A stretch of 64,000 nucleotides of DNA from contig NZ_RKHG01000001.1 of NCBI RefSeq assembly GCF_003752415.1, positions 3,100,001 through 3,164,000 of the forward strand, in the 5' to 3' direction. The position numbers were made by a program, and so were the translations under genes. The stretch comes from Luteococcus japonicus (lineage in GTDB: Bacteria > Actinomycetota > Actinomycetes > Propionibacteriales > Propionibacteriaceae). The notes beneath the pieces were generated by a model. It was not told where the DNA came from and searched no databases. It was given only the letters and a program-made list of their open reading frames with translations. Shown one piece after another: positions 47,733 through 56,153 of this stretch; the stretch's first letter is position 1; the number at the start of each line of letters is the position of its first letter.

Positions 47733-48635
47733 GTGACCAGGTCTGTAGTGGTGATCGGAAATTTCGACGGTGTGCACACCGGCCACGTCGAGGTGTTGCG
47801 GCACGCCCAGTCCCTGGCGCCGGACCAGCCCGTCGTCGTGGTGACCTTCTGGCCCCACCCCATGCACGTGCTGCGCCCCGAACAGGCCCCGCGACTGCTC
47901 ACCGGGCTTGCCGACCGGATCAGCCTGCTCAAGCGCGCCGGAGCACAGCAGGTGCGTGTCGTGCAGTTCACCCGGGACGTGTCCACCTGGAGCCCGGAGG
48001 AGTTCGTCTCCCGGGTCATCACCCCGCTGGACCCCTCGCACGTCGTGGTGGGGGAGAACTTCCGCTTCGGCTACCGCGCCGCCGGCACCGTGGAGACGCT
48101 GCGCGAGCTGGGCAAGGAGCGCTTCGCGGTGGAGGCGATTGCCCTGGTCCGCGTCGACGGTGAGTCCACCTGCTCCACCCTGGTGCGCACCGCGCTGGAC
48201 GCGGGCGACGTGGAGTTGGCCGCCAAGCACCTCGGACGCCTCTTCCGGGTGCAGGGCGTGGTGGTGATGGGTGACCAGCGCGGCCGCGAGTTGGGCTTCC
48301 CCACCGCCAACCTGCCCGTCCCCGCCGGGATGGCCGTCCCCGCCGACGGTGTCTACGCCGGCTGGTTGACCCGGCTGGACGATCCGGCGGCCGAGCCGCT
48401 GCCTGCCGCCATCTCGGTCGGTTCCAATCCCACCTTCCAGGGCCTGGAGCGGCGGGTGGAGACCTATGTACTGGACCGCACCGATCTGGAGCTCTACGGG
48501 GTGGAGATCGCCGTCGACTTCGTCGCCCGGTTGCGCGGACAGATCACCTTCACGGGCATTGAAGGCCTGATCACCCAGATGGACGCGGACGTGGCCCGCA
48601 CCAGGGAAGTGCTGGCACGGGCCACGAAGGGCTGA
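47733..48635 (+). CDS. ribF: Bifunctional riboflavin kinase/FAD synthetase
   Basis: 300 aa. N-terminal FAD synthetase domain with IGNFDGVHTGH nucleotide motif and TFWPHPMHVL; C-terminal riboflavin kinase domain with RGRELGFPTANLPVP and SVGSNPTFQG. Makes FMN, then FAD. GTG at 47733 follows a GGGGCGGA purine run; the GTG at 47688 is too close to the likely -10 TAGACT (47679-47684). Normally sits between truB and rpsO; here it is flanked by accessory blocks on both sides. Confidence 0.95.
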   Translation: MTRSVVVIGNFDGVHTGHVEVLRHAQSLAPDQPVVVVTFWPHPMHVLRPEQAPRLLTGLADRISLLKRAGAQQVRVVQFTRDVSTWSPEEFVSRVITPLDPSHVVVGENFRFGYRAAGTVETLRELGKERFAVEAIALVRVDGESTCSTLVRTALDAGDVELAAKHLGRLFRVQGVVVMGDQRGRELGFPTANLPVPAGMAVPADGVYAGWLTRLDDPAAEPLPAAISVGSNPTFQGLERRVETYVLDRTDLELYGVEIAVDFVARLRGQITFTGIEGLITQMDADVARTREVLARATKG

Positions 48636-48636
48636 C

Positions 48637-49767
48637 TCAGGCGGCGCCCATCAGGGCCAGCAGCACACCACCGGCGACGGTGGAGGCCACCTGGCCGGCC
48701 GCATTGGCGCCCATGGCGTGCATCAGGATGAAGTTCTCGAAGTCCTCCCGCGCGGCCTCCTTCTGGACCACGCGGGCAGCCATCGGGAAGGCGGAGATGC
48801 CGGCGGCGCCGATCAACGGGTTGAACTTGCCGCCGGACAGGACATTCATCAATTTGCCGAAGAGCACGCCGGCGGCCGTGTCCAGGCAGAAGGCGACCAG
48901 GCCCAGCACCAGGATCATCAGCGTCGACCACTTCAGGAAGGACGTGCCGACCATCGTCGAACCGATGGCCAGGCCCAGGAAGAGGGTGACGGTGTTGGCG
49001 ATCTCGTTGGAGGAGGCGCCGGTGAGGCGCTCGACGACGCCGGACTCCCGCATCAGGTTGCCGAACATCAGCATGCCAACCAGCGGTGTGGCGAAGGGCA
49101 CCAGGATGCCCACCAGCAGCGTCACGACGATGGGGAACAAGATCCGGGTCCGCTTGCTGATCACTCGCGAGGAGTAGGGCATCCGGATCTGGCGTTCCTT
49201 CTGCGTGGTGAGTGCGCGCATGATCGGCGGCATGATGATCGGCACCAGCGACATGTAGGAGTAGGCCGCCACCGTGATCGGGGCCAGCAGCTGCGGTGCC
49301 AGCTGGCGTGAGACGTAGATCGACGTCGGCCCGTCGATGGCGCCGATGATGCCGATGCTGGCGGCCTCGTTGTGGCTGAAGCCCAGCAGCACGGCCAGCA
49401 CCAGGGTGAGGAAGATGCCGAACTGGCCGGCGGCACCGAGCAGCACCATCTTGGGCATCTCCAGGAGTGGGCCGAAGTCGGTCATGCAGCCGATGCCGAT
49501 GAAGATCAACAGCGGGAAGAGCTCATTGTCGACGCCGGCATGGCGCAGTACCGTCAGCATGCCGTCCTCGCCCACCAGCGGGGACAGCGGCAGGTTGGTC
49601 AGCAGGCAGCCGGCGCCGATCGGCAGCAGGAGCAGCGGCTCGTACTCCTTGGCGATGGCCAGCCAGATGAGCAGGCAGCCCACCGCGAGCATCACCACCG
49701 ACTGCCACGTGACATTGGTGACGCCGCGCAGCAGGAGGTCGATGGTGGACTCCATCGCGGCATTCAT
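48637..49767 (-). CDS. mmdB: Na+-translocating decarboxylase beta subunit
   Basis: 376 aa polytopic membrane protein of the OadB/MmdB/GcdB family. Signature segments: FIGIGCMTDFGPLLEMP, the Na+-site region GIIGAIDGPTSIYVS with the conserved Asp, PIIMPPIMRALTT, LMFGNLMRESGVVERL and GISAFPMAARVVQ. It decarboxylates the carboxybiotin on the carrier subunit and exports Na+. Last gene of the four-gene decarboxylase operon; its start overlaps the biotin carrier stop by 4 nt. Confidence 0.93.
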   Translation of the reverse strand: MNAAMESTIDLLLRGVTNVTWQSVVMLAVGCLLIWLAIAKEYEPLLLLPIGAGCLLTNLPLSPLVGEDGMLTVLRHAGVDNELFPLLIFIGIGCMTDFGPLLEMPKMVLLGAAGQFGIFLTLVLAVLLGFSHNEAASIGIIGAIDGPTSIYVSRQLAPQLLAPITVAAYSYMSLVPIIMPPIMRALTTQKERQIRMPYSSRVISKRTRILFPIVVTLLVGILVPFATPLVGMLMFGNLMRESGVVERLTGASSNEIANTVTLFLGLAIGSTMVGTSFLKWSTLMILVLGLVAFCLDTAAGVLFGKLMNVLSGGKFNPLIGAAGISAFPMAARVVQKEAAREDFENFILMHAMGANAAGQVASTVAGGVLLALMGAA

Positions 49768-50276
49768 TCGAACACCACCAGCTCATCACCGAACTTCACC
49801 TGGGCTCCCACCTCGGCGGGGATCGACGCAATGATGCCGTCGCGGGTGGCCCTGAGCTCGTTCTTCATCTTCATGGCCTCGAGCACCAGCAGGGCATCGC
49901 CCCGCTTGACGCTCTGGCCGGGCTGGGCACTGATGCTCAGCACGACACCGGGCATCGGGGCGGTCAGGGTGTTCACGCCGCTGGCCGCGCCGCCACCGGC
50001 GGGGGCAGCGGGGTGTGGCGAGGCGCCGGGCCCAGGAGTGCCGATGGCGGGCTGGGGAGCTGCCTGGTGGGGGAGCGCGGAGGGGGCGGCCGTGGCCACG
50101 ACGCCGCGGCCCACCTCCACCTCCGGCGTGATCATGGCCTGGGCGAGGTCCTGGTGGTCACGCAGCCGGACGTCGACGCTCTTGCCAGCGATGTGCACCC
50201 GGAAGGTGTTGGCGGTGACTTCCTCGACGTCGACCTCGTGGTCGGACCCGTCGATCGAGATCGTGTAGCGGCGCAT
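49764..50276 (-). CDS. Biotin carrier subunit of the decarboxylase
   Basis: 170 aa. N-terminal beta-rich domain (YTISIDGSDHEVDVEEVTANTFRVHI in part), an Ala/Pro-rich hinge (about residues 75-105), and a C-terminal biotinyl domain with the lysine in LEAMKMKNE. It carries CO2 from the carboxyltransferase to the beta subunit. It is longer than the 1.3S subunit of propionibacterial transcarboxylase because of the extra N-terminal domain. GGAGATG lies upstream of ATG 50276. Confidence 0.92.
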   Translation of the reverse strand: MRRYTISIDGSDHEVDVEEVTANTFRVHIAGKSVDVRLRDHQDLAQAMITPEVEVGRGVVATAAPSALPHQAAPQPAIGTPGPGASPHPAAPAGGGAASGVNTLTAPMPGVVLSISAQPGQSVKRGDALLVLEAMKMKNELRATRDGIIASIPAEVGAQVKFGDELVVFE

Positions 50277-50280
50277 CAGG

Positions 50281-50676
50281 TCATCTCCTGTTCCAGGACT
50301 GGTTCTGCGCACCGCGGCCCACCGAAACCCACCGGCTCGTGTGGATCTGGCTTCCCGGTGCGTGGGTTCGCATCGCCGGGGCGGCCTGCTGGCGGCGCAC
50401 CTCGGCGTGGGTGATCACGGCCAGCGCCACGGCTGTGGTCTGCTGGACCGTGAGCCCGGCGGTGAGGATCTCCACCGCCGGTTCGGTTGCTGGGACTGGC
50501 GTCGTGGCCAGCGGTGCGGGGGTCGCCTGGGGCGGTTCGGGCTCGTCGGCGGCGGGCTTGTCGGGGGAATCGAGGCGTGCTGTCAGGATCAGCACGCCCA
50601 TCAGCAACAGCAGCAGGGCGAAGACGACGCCCATCCCCACCACGGTCATCTCCAGGCCCCATGCAAGGTCACTCAT
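50281..50676 (-). CDS. OadG/MmdD-like small membrane subunit
   Basis: 131 aa. One N-terminal transmembrane helix (about residues 10-32, VVGMGVVFALLLLLMGVLIL), a Pro/Ala-rich linker and a C-terminal segment (AVALAVITHAEVRRQQ) typical of OadG-type subunits that hold the soluble carboxyltransferase to the membrane. The ATG at 50676 has AGGAGG 7 nt upstream; the ATG at 50682 is only 1 nt from it. Lies between the carboxyltransferase and the biotin carrier genes. Confidence 0.85.
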   Translation of the reverse strand: MSDLAWGLEMTVVGMGVVFALLLLLMGVLILTARLDSPDKPAADEPEPPQATPAPLATTPVPATEPAVEILTAGLTVQQTTAVALAVITHAEVRRQQAAPAMRTHAPGSQIHTSRWVSVGRGAQNQSWNRR

Positions 50677-50687
50677 TGCCATGCCTC

Positions 50688-52232
50688 CTAGACGGGGAAC
50701 AGTCCGTGCTTCTTGGGGATGTTGGTCTGCACCTTGGTGCGCAACACCTCCAGGGCACGGATCAGGCGGGGCCTGGTCTCGCAGGGTTCGATGACCTCGT
50801 CGATCTGTCCGACGTCGGCGGCGCGGTAGGGGTTGAAGAACTTCTCCCGGTACTCGTCGATGAACTTCTGCTCCACCGTCTTCGGATCCTCTGCGGCGGC
50901 GATCTCGCGTCGGTTGAGCAGCCGGGCGGCGCCCTCGGCGCCCATCACGGCGATCTGTGCGGTGGGCCAGGCAAAGGCGACGTCATTGCCCATCTGCTTG
51001 CTGGACAGTGCGACATAGGAGCCACCGATGGCCTTGCGGGTGACCACGCACAGCTTCGGCACGGTGGCCTGACAATAGGAGTAGATGACCTTGGCGCCGT
51101 GCCGGATGACTCCCGCGTACTCCTGCTGCACGCCGGGCAGGTAACCGGGGCAGTCGACGAAGGTGACGATCGGGATGTTGAACATGTCGCAGATGCGGAT
51201 GTGGCGGCTGATCTTGTCCGACGAGTCGATGTCGAGGCAGCCGCTCATCACGGTGGGCTGGTTGGCGATGATGCCCGCCGCGTGCCCGTCGAGCCGTGCG
51301 AAGGCGCAGATCGCGTTGCCCGCCCACTGCTCGTGGACCTGCATCACCGAGCCGGCATCGAAGATCGCGTCCAGCACGTCGCGCATGTCGTAGGCGGCCG
51401 TGTCGTCCTCCGGGATGATCGAGTTCAGTGCCTCGTCCATCCGGTCCGGGGAGTCGTGCGGAACCACCTGTGGCGGGTCCTCGGTGTTGTTCTGCGGCAG
51501 GTAGCTGAGCAGCAGCTTGCACTTCTCGATGGCTGCCTGCTCGTTGGCGGCGTTGAACTGGGCCACGCCGGAGCGGGCATTGTGCACGAAGGCACCGCCG
51601 AGGTCCTCGGAGCTGACCTCCTCGCCGGTGACGGCCTTGATGATCTCCGGCCCGGTCAGGAACATGTTGGAGGTGGTCTCCACCATGACGGTGAAGTCGG
51701 TCAGGGCGGGGGAGTAGACCGCGCCACCGGCACAGGGGCCGAGGATCAGGCTGATCTGCGGGATGACGCCCGAGGCGGCGACATTGCGGTAGAAGACCTC
51801 GCCATAGGCGGCCAGGGAGCGCACGCCCTCCTGGACGCGGGCACCGCCGGAGTCGTTGAGACCGATCAGGGGGATGCCGGACTCGAGTGCCAGGTCCTGG
51901 ATGCGACTGATCTTCTGGGCCTGCACCTCGCTGAAGGAGCCGCCCAGCACCGTGAAGTCCTGGGCGAAGACGGCCACGCGTCGGCCGTTGATCTTGCCGA
52001 AGCCGGTGATGACGCCATCGCCCGGGAAGCGCTGGTCGGCCATGCCGAAGTCGGTGTTGTGATGGGTGGCCAGGGCGCCCAGTTCCTGGAAGCTGGCCTC
52101 GTCCAGCAGGAAGGAGAGCCGCTCGCGGGCGGTCATCTTCCCCTTGGCGTGCTGGGCGTCGATCCTCTTGGGGCCACCGCCGGCCAGTGCCTGTTCGCGC
52201 ATCTGGCGGAGGGTGTCGAGTCGTTGCGTCAT
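50688..52232 (-). CDS. mmdA: Acyl-CoA carboxyltransferase, methylmalonyl-CoA decarboxylase alpha subunit
   Basis: 514 aa crotonase-fold carboxyltransferase (PccB/12S/MmdA family). N-terminal half: KMTARERLSFLLDE, FPGDGVITGFG, GLNDSGGARVQEGV and LGPCAGGAVYSPALTDF. C-terminal half: ICAFARLDGHAAGIIANQP, FVDCPGYLPGVQQEYAGVIRHGAK, KAIGGSYVALSSKQMGNDVAFAWPTAQ in part. It transfers the carboxyl group of (S)-methylmalonyl-CoA to biotin. The three following genes supply the membrane pump. The protein is also close to the 12S subunit of transcarboxylase, and a double role cannot be excluded. GGAGACGAGG precedes the ATG. Confidence 0.93.
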   Translation of the reverse strand: MTQRLDTLRQMREQALAGGGPKRIDAQHAKGKMTARERLSFLLDEASFQELGALATHHNTDFGMADQRFPGDGVITGFGKINGRRVAVFAQDFTVLGGSFSEVQAQKISRIQDLALESGIPLIGLNDSGGARVQEGVRSLAAYGEVFYRNVAASGVIPQISLILGPCAGGAVYSPALTDFTVMVETTSNMFLTGPEIIKAVTGEEVSSEDLGGAFVHNARSGVAQFNAANEQAAIEKCKLLLSYLPQNNTEDPPQVVPHDSPDRMDEALNSIIPEDDTAAYDMRDVLDAIFDAGSVMQVHEQWAGNAICAFARLDGHAAGIIANQPTVMSGCLDIDSSDKISRHIRICDMFNIPIVTFVDCPGYLPGVQQEYAGVIRHGAKVIYSYCQATVPKLCVVTRKAIGGSYVALSSKQMGNDVAFAWPTAQIAVMGAEGAARLLNRREIAAAEDPKTVEQKFIDEYREKFFNPYRAADVGQIDEVIEPCETRPRLIRALEVLRTKVQTNIPKKHGLFPV

Positions 52233-52370
52233 TGCCTCGTCTCCGGTCGGGACATCGTTGTCGCCCTCAACCTATTTGAACGCGGGACTGCTTCCAATGG
52301 GAGATGTCGCCTGCTGGCTGTGAACAATCCGACACGATCAAATCGGCGAAAGGGCTTGTCAAAAAGAAAA

Positions 52371-52398
52371 TCGCCCCACTCCATCAGGAGTGGGGCGA
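52371..52398 (-). terminator. Intrinsic terminator of the GNAT gene
   Basis: 12-bp perfect stem (arms 52371-52382 and 52387-52398) with an ATCA loop. On the minus strand it is followed at once by TTTTCTTTTT, so it is a classical rho-independent terminator for the leftward GNAT gene. It also insulates the decarboxylase operon that starts 139 bp further on. Confidence 0.92.
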
Positions 52399-52416
52399 GA
52401 AGGCGAAGGAAGCGGC

Positions 52417-52899
52417 TCAGTAGGCGCGCAGGCTCTTGCGGTAGATCGCGTAGTGCATGCTCACCTGGTCCGGGTCCGCGACGACATGGGTGGAGGGGTT
52501 GTCGATGATCAGGTGGTCGCCGGTGGGGGCGTAGCCAAGCTGCAGGAACAGGGAGATGGCCTTGGCATTGTCCGGGGCCACCGAGAGGAAGACCTCGTCA
52601 TAGCCCTTGTCCCTGGCCTGGACCTCCAACCAGGTCCACAGCGCCTGCCCGGCGCCGAGGCCCCGGTGCTCGGGGTAGATCCACAGGTTCTTGACCTCGG
52701 GCTGCAGGGCCTCGTCGACGAAGTCGAGGAAGCCGCTCCCGACGATCTGGCCCTCGTGCTCGGCCACGGCGAGGATGCCGGTCTCCTTCGCCATCTCCTC
52801 GAAACGCTGTCCGACCAGGTCGATCTCCGGGCGGGGCTGGTGGGCACGCAGGTCGTCCAGATCGCGCTCCTCTGCGCGGCGTGCGGTGACTTCGCTCAT
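52417..52899 (-). CDS. GNAT-family N-acetyltransferase
   Basis: 160 aa single GNAT domain. Acetyl-CoA-binding motif A reads [22 protein letters not shown], with the usual R/QxxGxG/A pattern, followed by [21 protein letters not shown]. Substrate unknown. ATG 52899 is preceded by AAGGAG; the upstream ATG at 52944 has no such site. Divergent from rpsO. Confidence 0.88.
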   Translation of the reverse strand: MSEVTARRAEERDLDDLRAHQPRPEIDLVGQRFEEMAKETGILAVAEHEGQIVGSGFLDFVDEALQPEVKNLWIYPEHRGLGAGQALWTWLEVQARDKGYDEVFLSVAPDNAKAISLFLQLGYAPTGDHLIIDNPSTHVVADPDQVSMHYAIYRKSLRAY

Positions 52900-53232
52900 C
52901 GTGTGCTCCTTACGAACGGGGTGAAGGGGTGCGGGGTGACGCACCGATCACGGCCCACAGTAGTCGGCGCCCGGTCCGCCGGGGATCAGTCCACGGTCTG
53001 GTCTCGGGTGCTTCGGGTGCTTCGGGTGCCCCGGTTGCCCCGGTTGCCCCGGGTGCCCCGGGTGCCCCGGGTGCCCCGGGTGCCCCGGGTGGGCGGGGCC
53101 TCGATTGGTTGCCCGCAGGCTCGAGCTGCTATCGTTGACCGTTGCCGTTTGATCGGCCGCGGCCCACAAAGAGCCCCCACTGCACCGGCACGGGGGCGCC
53201 GCGCAACGGGAAACCGAGAGGAGAGCATCGTC
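52900..53232. promoter_or_regulatory. Divergent region between GNAT gene and rpsO, with minisatellite
   Basis: 333 bp without a gene. It contains a 9-bp tandem repeat array (listed separately) and, downstream of it, the rpsO leader with GAGAGGA before the ATG. A TATCGT hexamer near 53131-53136 is a possible rpsO -10. Confidence 0.4.
53005..53094. repeat. 9-bp tandem repeat array (minisatellite)
   Basis: Ten head-to-tail 9-bp units. Two read CGGGTGCTT, one CGGGTGCCC, two CGGTTGCCC, four CGGGTGCCC and a degenerate last one. Identical neighbouring units indicate slippage or unequal exchange. It lies between the divergent GNAT gene and rpsO. Confidence 0.9.
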
Positions 53233-53496
53233 ATGGACGCTGCCGAGAAGAAGAAGACCATTGAAGAGTACGCAGTCGCTCCCGGCGACACCGGCTCTCC
53301 CGACGTGCAGATCGCGCTGCTCAGCAAGCGCATCTCCCACCTGACCGAGCACCTCAAGGAGCACAAGGGCGACCACCACAGCCGCCGTGGCCTGATGCTG
53401 ATGGTCGGCCAGCGTCGCCGCCTGCTCAACTACGTGATGAAGCAGGACATCGAGCACTACCGTGAGCTCATCAAGCGCCTGGGTCTGCGTCGCTGA
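53233..53496 (+). CDS. rpsO: 30S ribosomal protein S15
   Basis: 87 aa, normal for S15. Helical protein that binds the central domain of 16S r[50 protein letters not shown] and [11 protein letters not shown] are the classical motifs. ATG 53233 was chosen; the longer open frame upstream passes through the minisatellite. Followed by a terminator and then pnp, the usual order. Confidence 0.97.
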   Translation: MDAAEKKKTIEEYAVAPGDTGSPDVQIALLSKRISHLTEHLKEHKGDHHSRRGLMLMVGQRRRLLNYVMKQDIEHYRELIKRLGLRR

Positions 53497-53511
53497 TCGC
53501 AGACACCGTGT

Positions 53512-53544
53512 GAGGGGGAGTGGCCTTCGTGGCCACTCCCCCTC
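53512..53544 (+). terminator. Hairpin after rpsO
   Basis: Perfect 14-bp stem (arms 53512-53525 and 53531-53544) with a 5-nt TTCGT loop, 15 nt after the rpsO stop. Confidence 0.8.
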
Positions 53545-53837
53545 GTCGCATCCGGCCCGGTACGGGTTCGTCGCGACAGGCTCGGGGAGCGATTCGCCGG
53601 TTCTGTCGGCGGTCTTCGCTAGGCTGGGTCATACAACTGAACAGTTCGAGAAAGTATCCGCAGGACACCCAGACCGTCGGTCATCGTCGCCTGGTCCTCG
53701 GTAGTGGTTCTCGGGTCAGCGCGTCCACGTCGACGCCGACGCCCCGCGAGCCTCGATCGAAGACCGGCACATGTCGGCCGGCAGCACGAGGCTGCCACCT
53801 GGTGTGGGTGTTGCCTGCACAAGAGAAAGGAGTCCCC
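53545..53837 (+). promoter_or_regulatory. Long leader and promoter of pnp
   Basis: 293 bp without a supported gene. A TAGGCT hexamer at 53620-53625 is the likely -10, giving a 5' leader of about 205 nt that can fold into several stems. In other bacteria PNPase represses itself through its own leader, so a long leader is consistent with autoregulation. AAAGGAG precedes the ATG. Confidence 0.4.
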
Positions 53838-56045
53838 ATGGAGGGACCCGACGTGAAGTTCGCAGAAGCCATCATCGACAACGGCAAGCACGGCAAGCAC
53901 ACCGTCCGCTTCGAGGCGGGCCTGCTCGCCCAGCAGGCCGACGGCGCCGCCGCCGTCTACCTCAACGGCGACACCATGCTGCTGAGTGCCACCACCGCGC
54001 AGAAGACCCCGCGCGACTCCATCGACTTCTTCCCCCTGACGGTGGACGTCGAGGAGCGGATGTACGCCGCCGGCCGCATCCCCGGAAGCTTCTTCCGCCG
54101 CGAGGGTCGCCCCAGCGAGGGCGCCATCCTCGCCTGTCGCCTGATCGACCGCCCGCTGCGCCCCTCCTTCGTGAAGGGTCTGCGCAACGAGGTCCAGGTC
54201 GTCGTGACCGTCATGGCCCTCAACCCCGAGGTCTACTACGACGTCATCGCCATCAATGCGGCCTCGATGTCCACCCAGATCGCCGGGCTGCCCTTCAGCG
54301 GCCCGATCGGTGGCGTGCGCGTCGCCCTGATCGACGACCAGTGGGTCTGCTTCCCGACCGTGGAGCAGATGAAGGACGCCACCTTCGGCATGGCCGTGGC
54401 CGGCCGCGTGCTGCCCGACGGTGACGTCGCCATCATGATGGTGGAGGCCGGCGGCACCGAGGCCACCTGGGAGCTCGTGCGCTCCGGCAAGACCGCTCCC
54501 ACCGAGGAGGTCGTCGCCCAGGGCCTGGACGCCGCCAAGCCCTTCATCAAGGCGCTGTGCGATGCCCAGTCCGAGCTGGCCGCCCAGCTGCCCAAGGAGA
54601 CCTACGACTTCCCGGTCTTCGCCGAGTACTCCGACGAGGCCTTCGCCGCCGTCCAGTCCGTCAAGGACGAGCTGGCCAAGGCGATGACCATCGCCAGCAA
54701 GCAGGAGCGCGACGATGCCACCCACGCCCTGCGCCAGCAGGTCATCGAAGCCCATCAGGAGCTCGAGCCCACTGACGTCTCGGCCGCCTTCAAGGCTCTG
54801 ACCAAGAAGATCGTGCGTCACCGCACCCTCACCGAGCAGGTCCGCATCGACGGCCGTGGCGTGCGCGACATTCGCACCCTGTCCGCCGAGGTCGGCGTGA
54901 TCCCGCGTGTGCACGGTTCGGCACTCTTCCAGCGTGGCGAGACCCAGATCCTGGGCGTCTCCACCCTGAACATGCTGGACATGGAGCAGAAGCTGGACAC
55001 TCTGAACCCGGAGACCACCAAGCGCTACATGCACAACTACAACTTCCCGCCCTACTCGACTGGTGAGACCGGCCGTGTGGGTTCCCCCAAGCGTCGCGAG
55101 ATCGGCCACGGAGCGCTCGCCGAGCGCGCCCTGGTGCCGGTCATCCCGCCGCGCGAGGAGTTCCCCTACGCCATCCGTCAGGTCTCCGAGGCGCTGGGCT
55201 CCAACGGCTCCACGTCGATGGGTTCCGTCTGCGCCTCCACCATGTCCCTGCTGAACGCCGGTGTGCCGCTGAAGGCCCCCGTCGCCGGCATCGCCATGGG
55301 CCTGATGAGCGAGGAGATCGACGGCCAGACCAAGTACGTCGCGCTGACCGACATCCTGGGCGCCGAGGACGCGCTGGGTGACATGGACTTCAAGGTCACC
55401 GGCACCAGCGAGTTCGTCACCGCCCTGCAGCTGGACACCAAGCTCAACGGCATCCCCGCCGATGTGCTGGCCGGTGCGCTGCTGCAGGCCCGTGAGGCCC
55501 GCCACACCCTCCTGGAGGTCATGGGCGAGGCCATCGAGGGTCCCGACGAGATGAACCCCTACGCTCCGCGCATCATCACGGTGAAGATCCCCGTCGACAA
55601 GATCGGCGAGGTCATCGGCCCGAAGGGCAAGATGATCAACCAGATGCAGGACGAGACCGGCGCCAACATCTCCATCGAGGACGACGGCACCATCTACATC
55701 GGTGCCGACAACGGCGAGGCGGCCGAGGCTGCGCGCAGCATGATCAACTCGATCGCCAACCCGACCATGCCGGAGAAGGGCGAGCGCTACCTGGGTACCG
55801 TCGTCAAGCTGACGGCCTTCGGCGCCTTCATCTCCCTGCTCCCCGGCAAGGACGGCCTGCTGCACATCTCCAAGCTGAAGCCGCTGAACAACAACCAGCG
55901 CGTCGAGTCCGTCGAGGACGTGCTGAGCGTCGGCCAGAAGCTGCAGGTGGAGATCAACGAGGTCGACGAGCGCGGCAAGCTCTCGCTGATCCCCGTTGTC
56001 GAGGAGAAGGCCGAGGAGTCCACCGAGGCTCCCGCCGCCGAGTGA
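53838..56045 (+). CDS. pnp: Polyribonucleotide nucleotidyltransferase (PNPase)
   Basis: 735 aa phosphorolytic 3'-5' exoribonuclease. Two RNase PH domains (first with [31 protein letters not shown] in part; second with [21 protein letters not shown] and [14 protein letters not shown]), a KH domain ([22 protein letters not shown] in part, about residues 585-640) and a C-terminal S1 domain ([25 protein letters not shown] in part). ATG 53838 with AAAGGAG upstream. Also known in actinobacteria as guanosine pentaphosphate synthetase. Confidence 0.97.
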   Translation: MEGPDVKFAEAIIDNGKHGKHTVRFEAGLLAQQADGAAAVYLNGDTMLLSATTAQKTPRDSIDFFPLTVDVEERMYAAGRIPGSFFRREGRPSEGAILACRLIDRPLRPSFVKGLRNEVQVVVTVMALNPEVYYDVIAINAASMSTQIAGLPFSGPIGGVRVALIDDQWVCFPTVEQMKDATFGMAVAGRVLPDGDVAIMMVEAGGTEATWELVRSGKTAPTEEVVAQGLDAAKPFIKALCDAQSELAAQLPKETYDFPVFAEYSDEAFAAVQSVKDELAKAMTIASKQERDDATHALRQQVIEAHQELEPTDVSAAFKALTKKIVRHRTLTEQVRIDGRGVRDIRTLSAEVGVIPRVHGSALFQRGETQILGVSTLNMLDMEQKLDTLNPETTKRYMHNYNFPPYSTGETGRVGSPKRREIGHGALAERALVPVIPPREEFPYAIRQVSEALGSNGSTSMGSVCASTMSLLNAGVPLKAPVAGIAMGLMSEEIDGQTKYVALTDILGAEDALGDMDFKVTGTSEFVTALQLDTKLNGIPADVLAGALLQAREARHTLLEVMGEAIEGPDEMNPYAPRIITVKIPVDKIGEVIGPKGKMINQMQDETGANISIEDDGTIYIGADNGEAAEAARSMINSIANPTMPEKGERYLGTVVKLTAFGAFISLLPGKDGLLHISKLKPLNNNQRVESVEDVLSVGQKLQVEINEVDERGKLSLIPVVEEKAEESTEAPAAE

Positions 56046-56065
56046 TCCCACTCGCCTGAGACAAC

Positions 56066-56103
56066 CCCACGGCCACGCCACCCACCGGTGGCGTGGCCGT
56101 GGG
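56066..56103 (+). terminator. Hairpin after pnp
   Basis: Perfect 17-bp stem (arms 56066-56082 and 56087-56103) with a 4-nt loop, 20 nt after the pnp stop. No T tract. Confidence 0.8.
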
Positions 56104-56153
56104 CATTCCCGAACCTCACGATCCCCGGGCCTGTCGAGGGGACGAAGGAATCC

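Noticed and set aside
53005-53094. Repeat-containing coding sequence fused to rpsO
   Set aside because: The frame that reads through the 9-bp repeats into rpsO has no start signal; S15 starts at 53233 with its own ribosome binding site and normal length.
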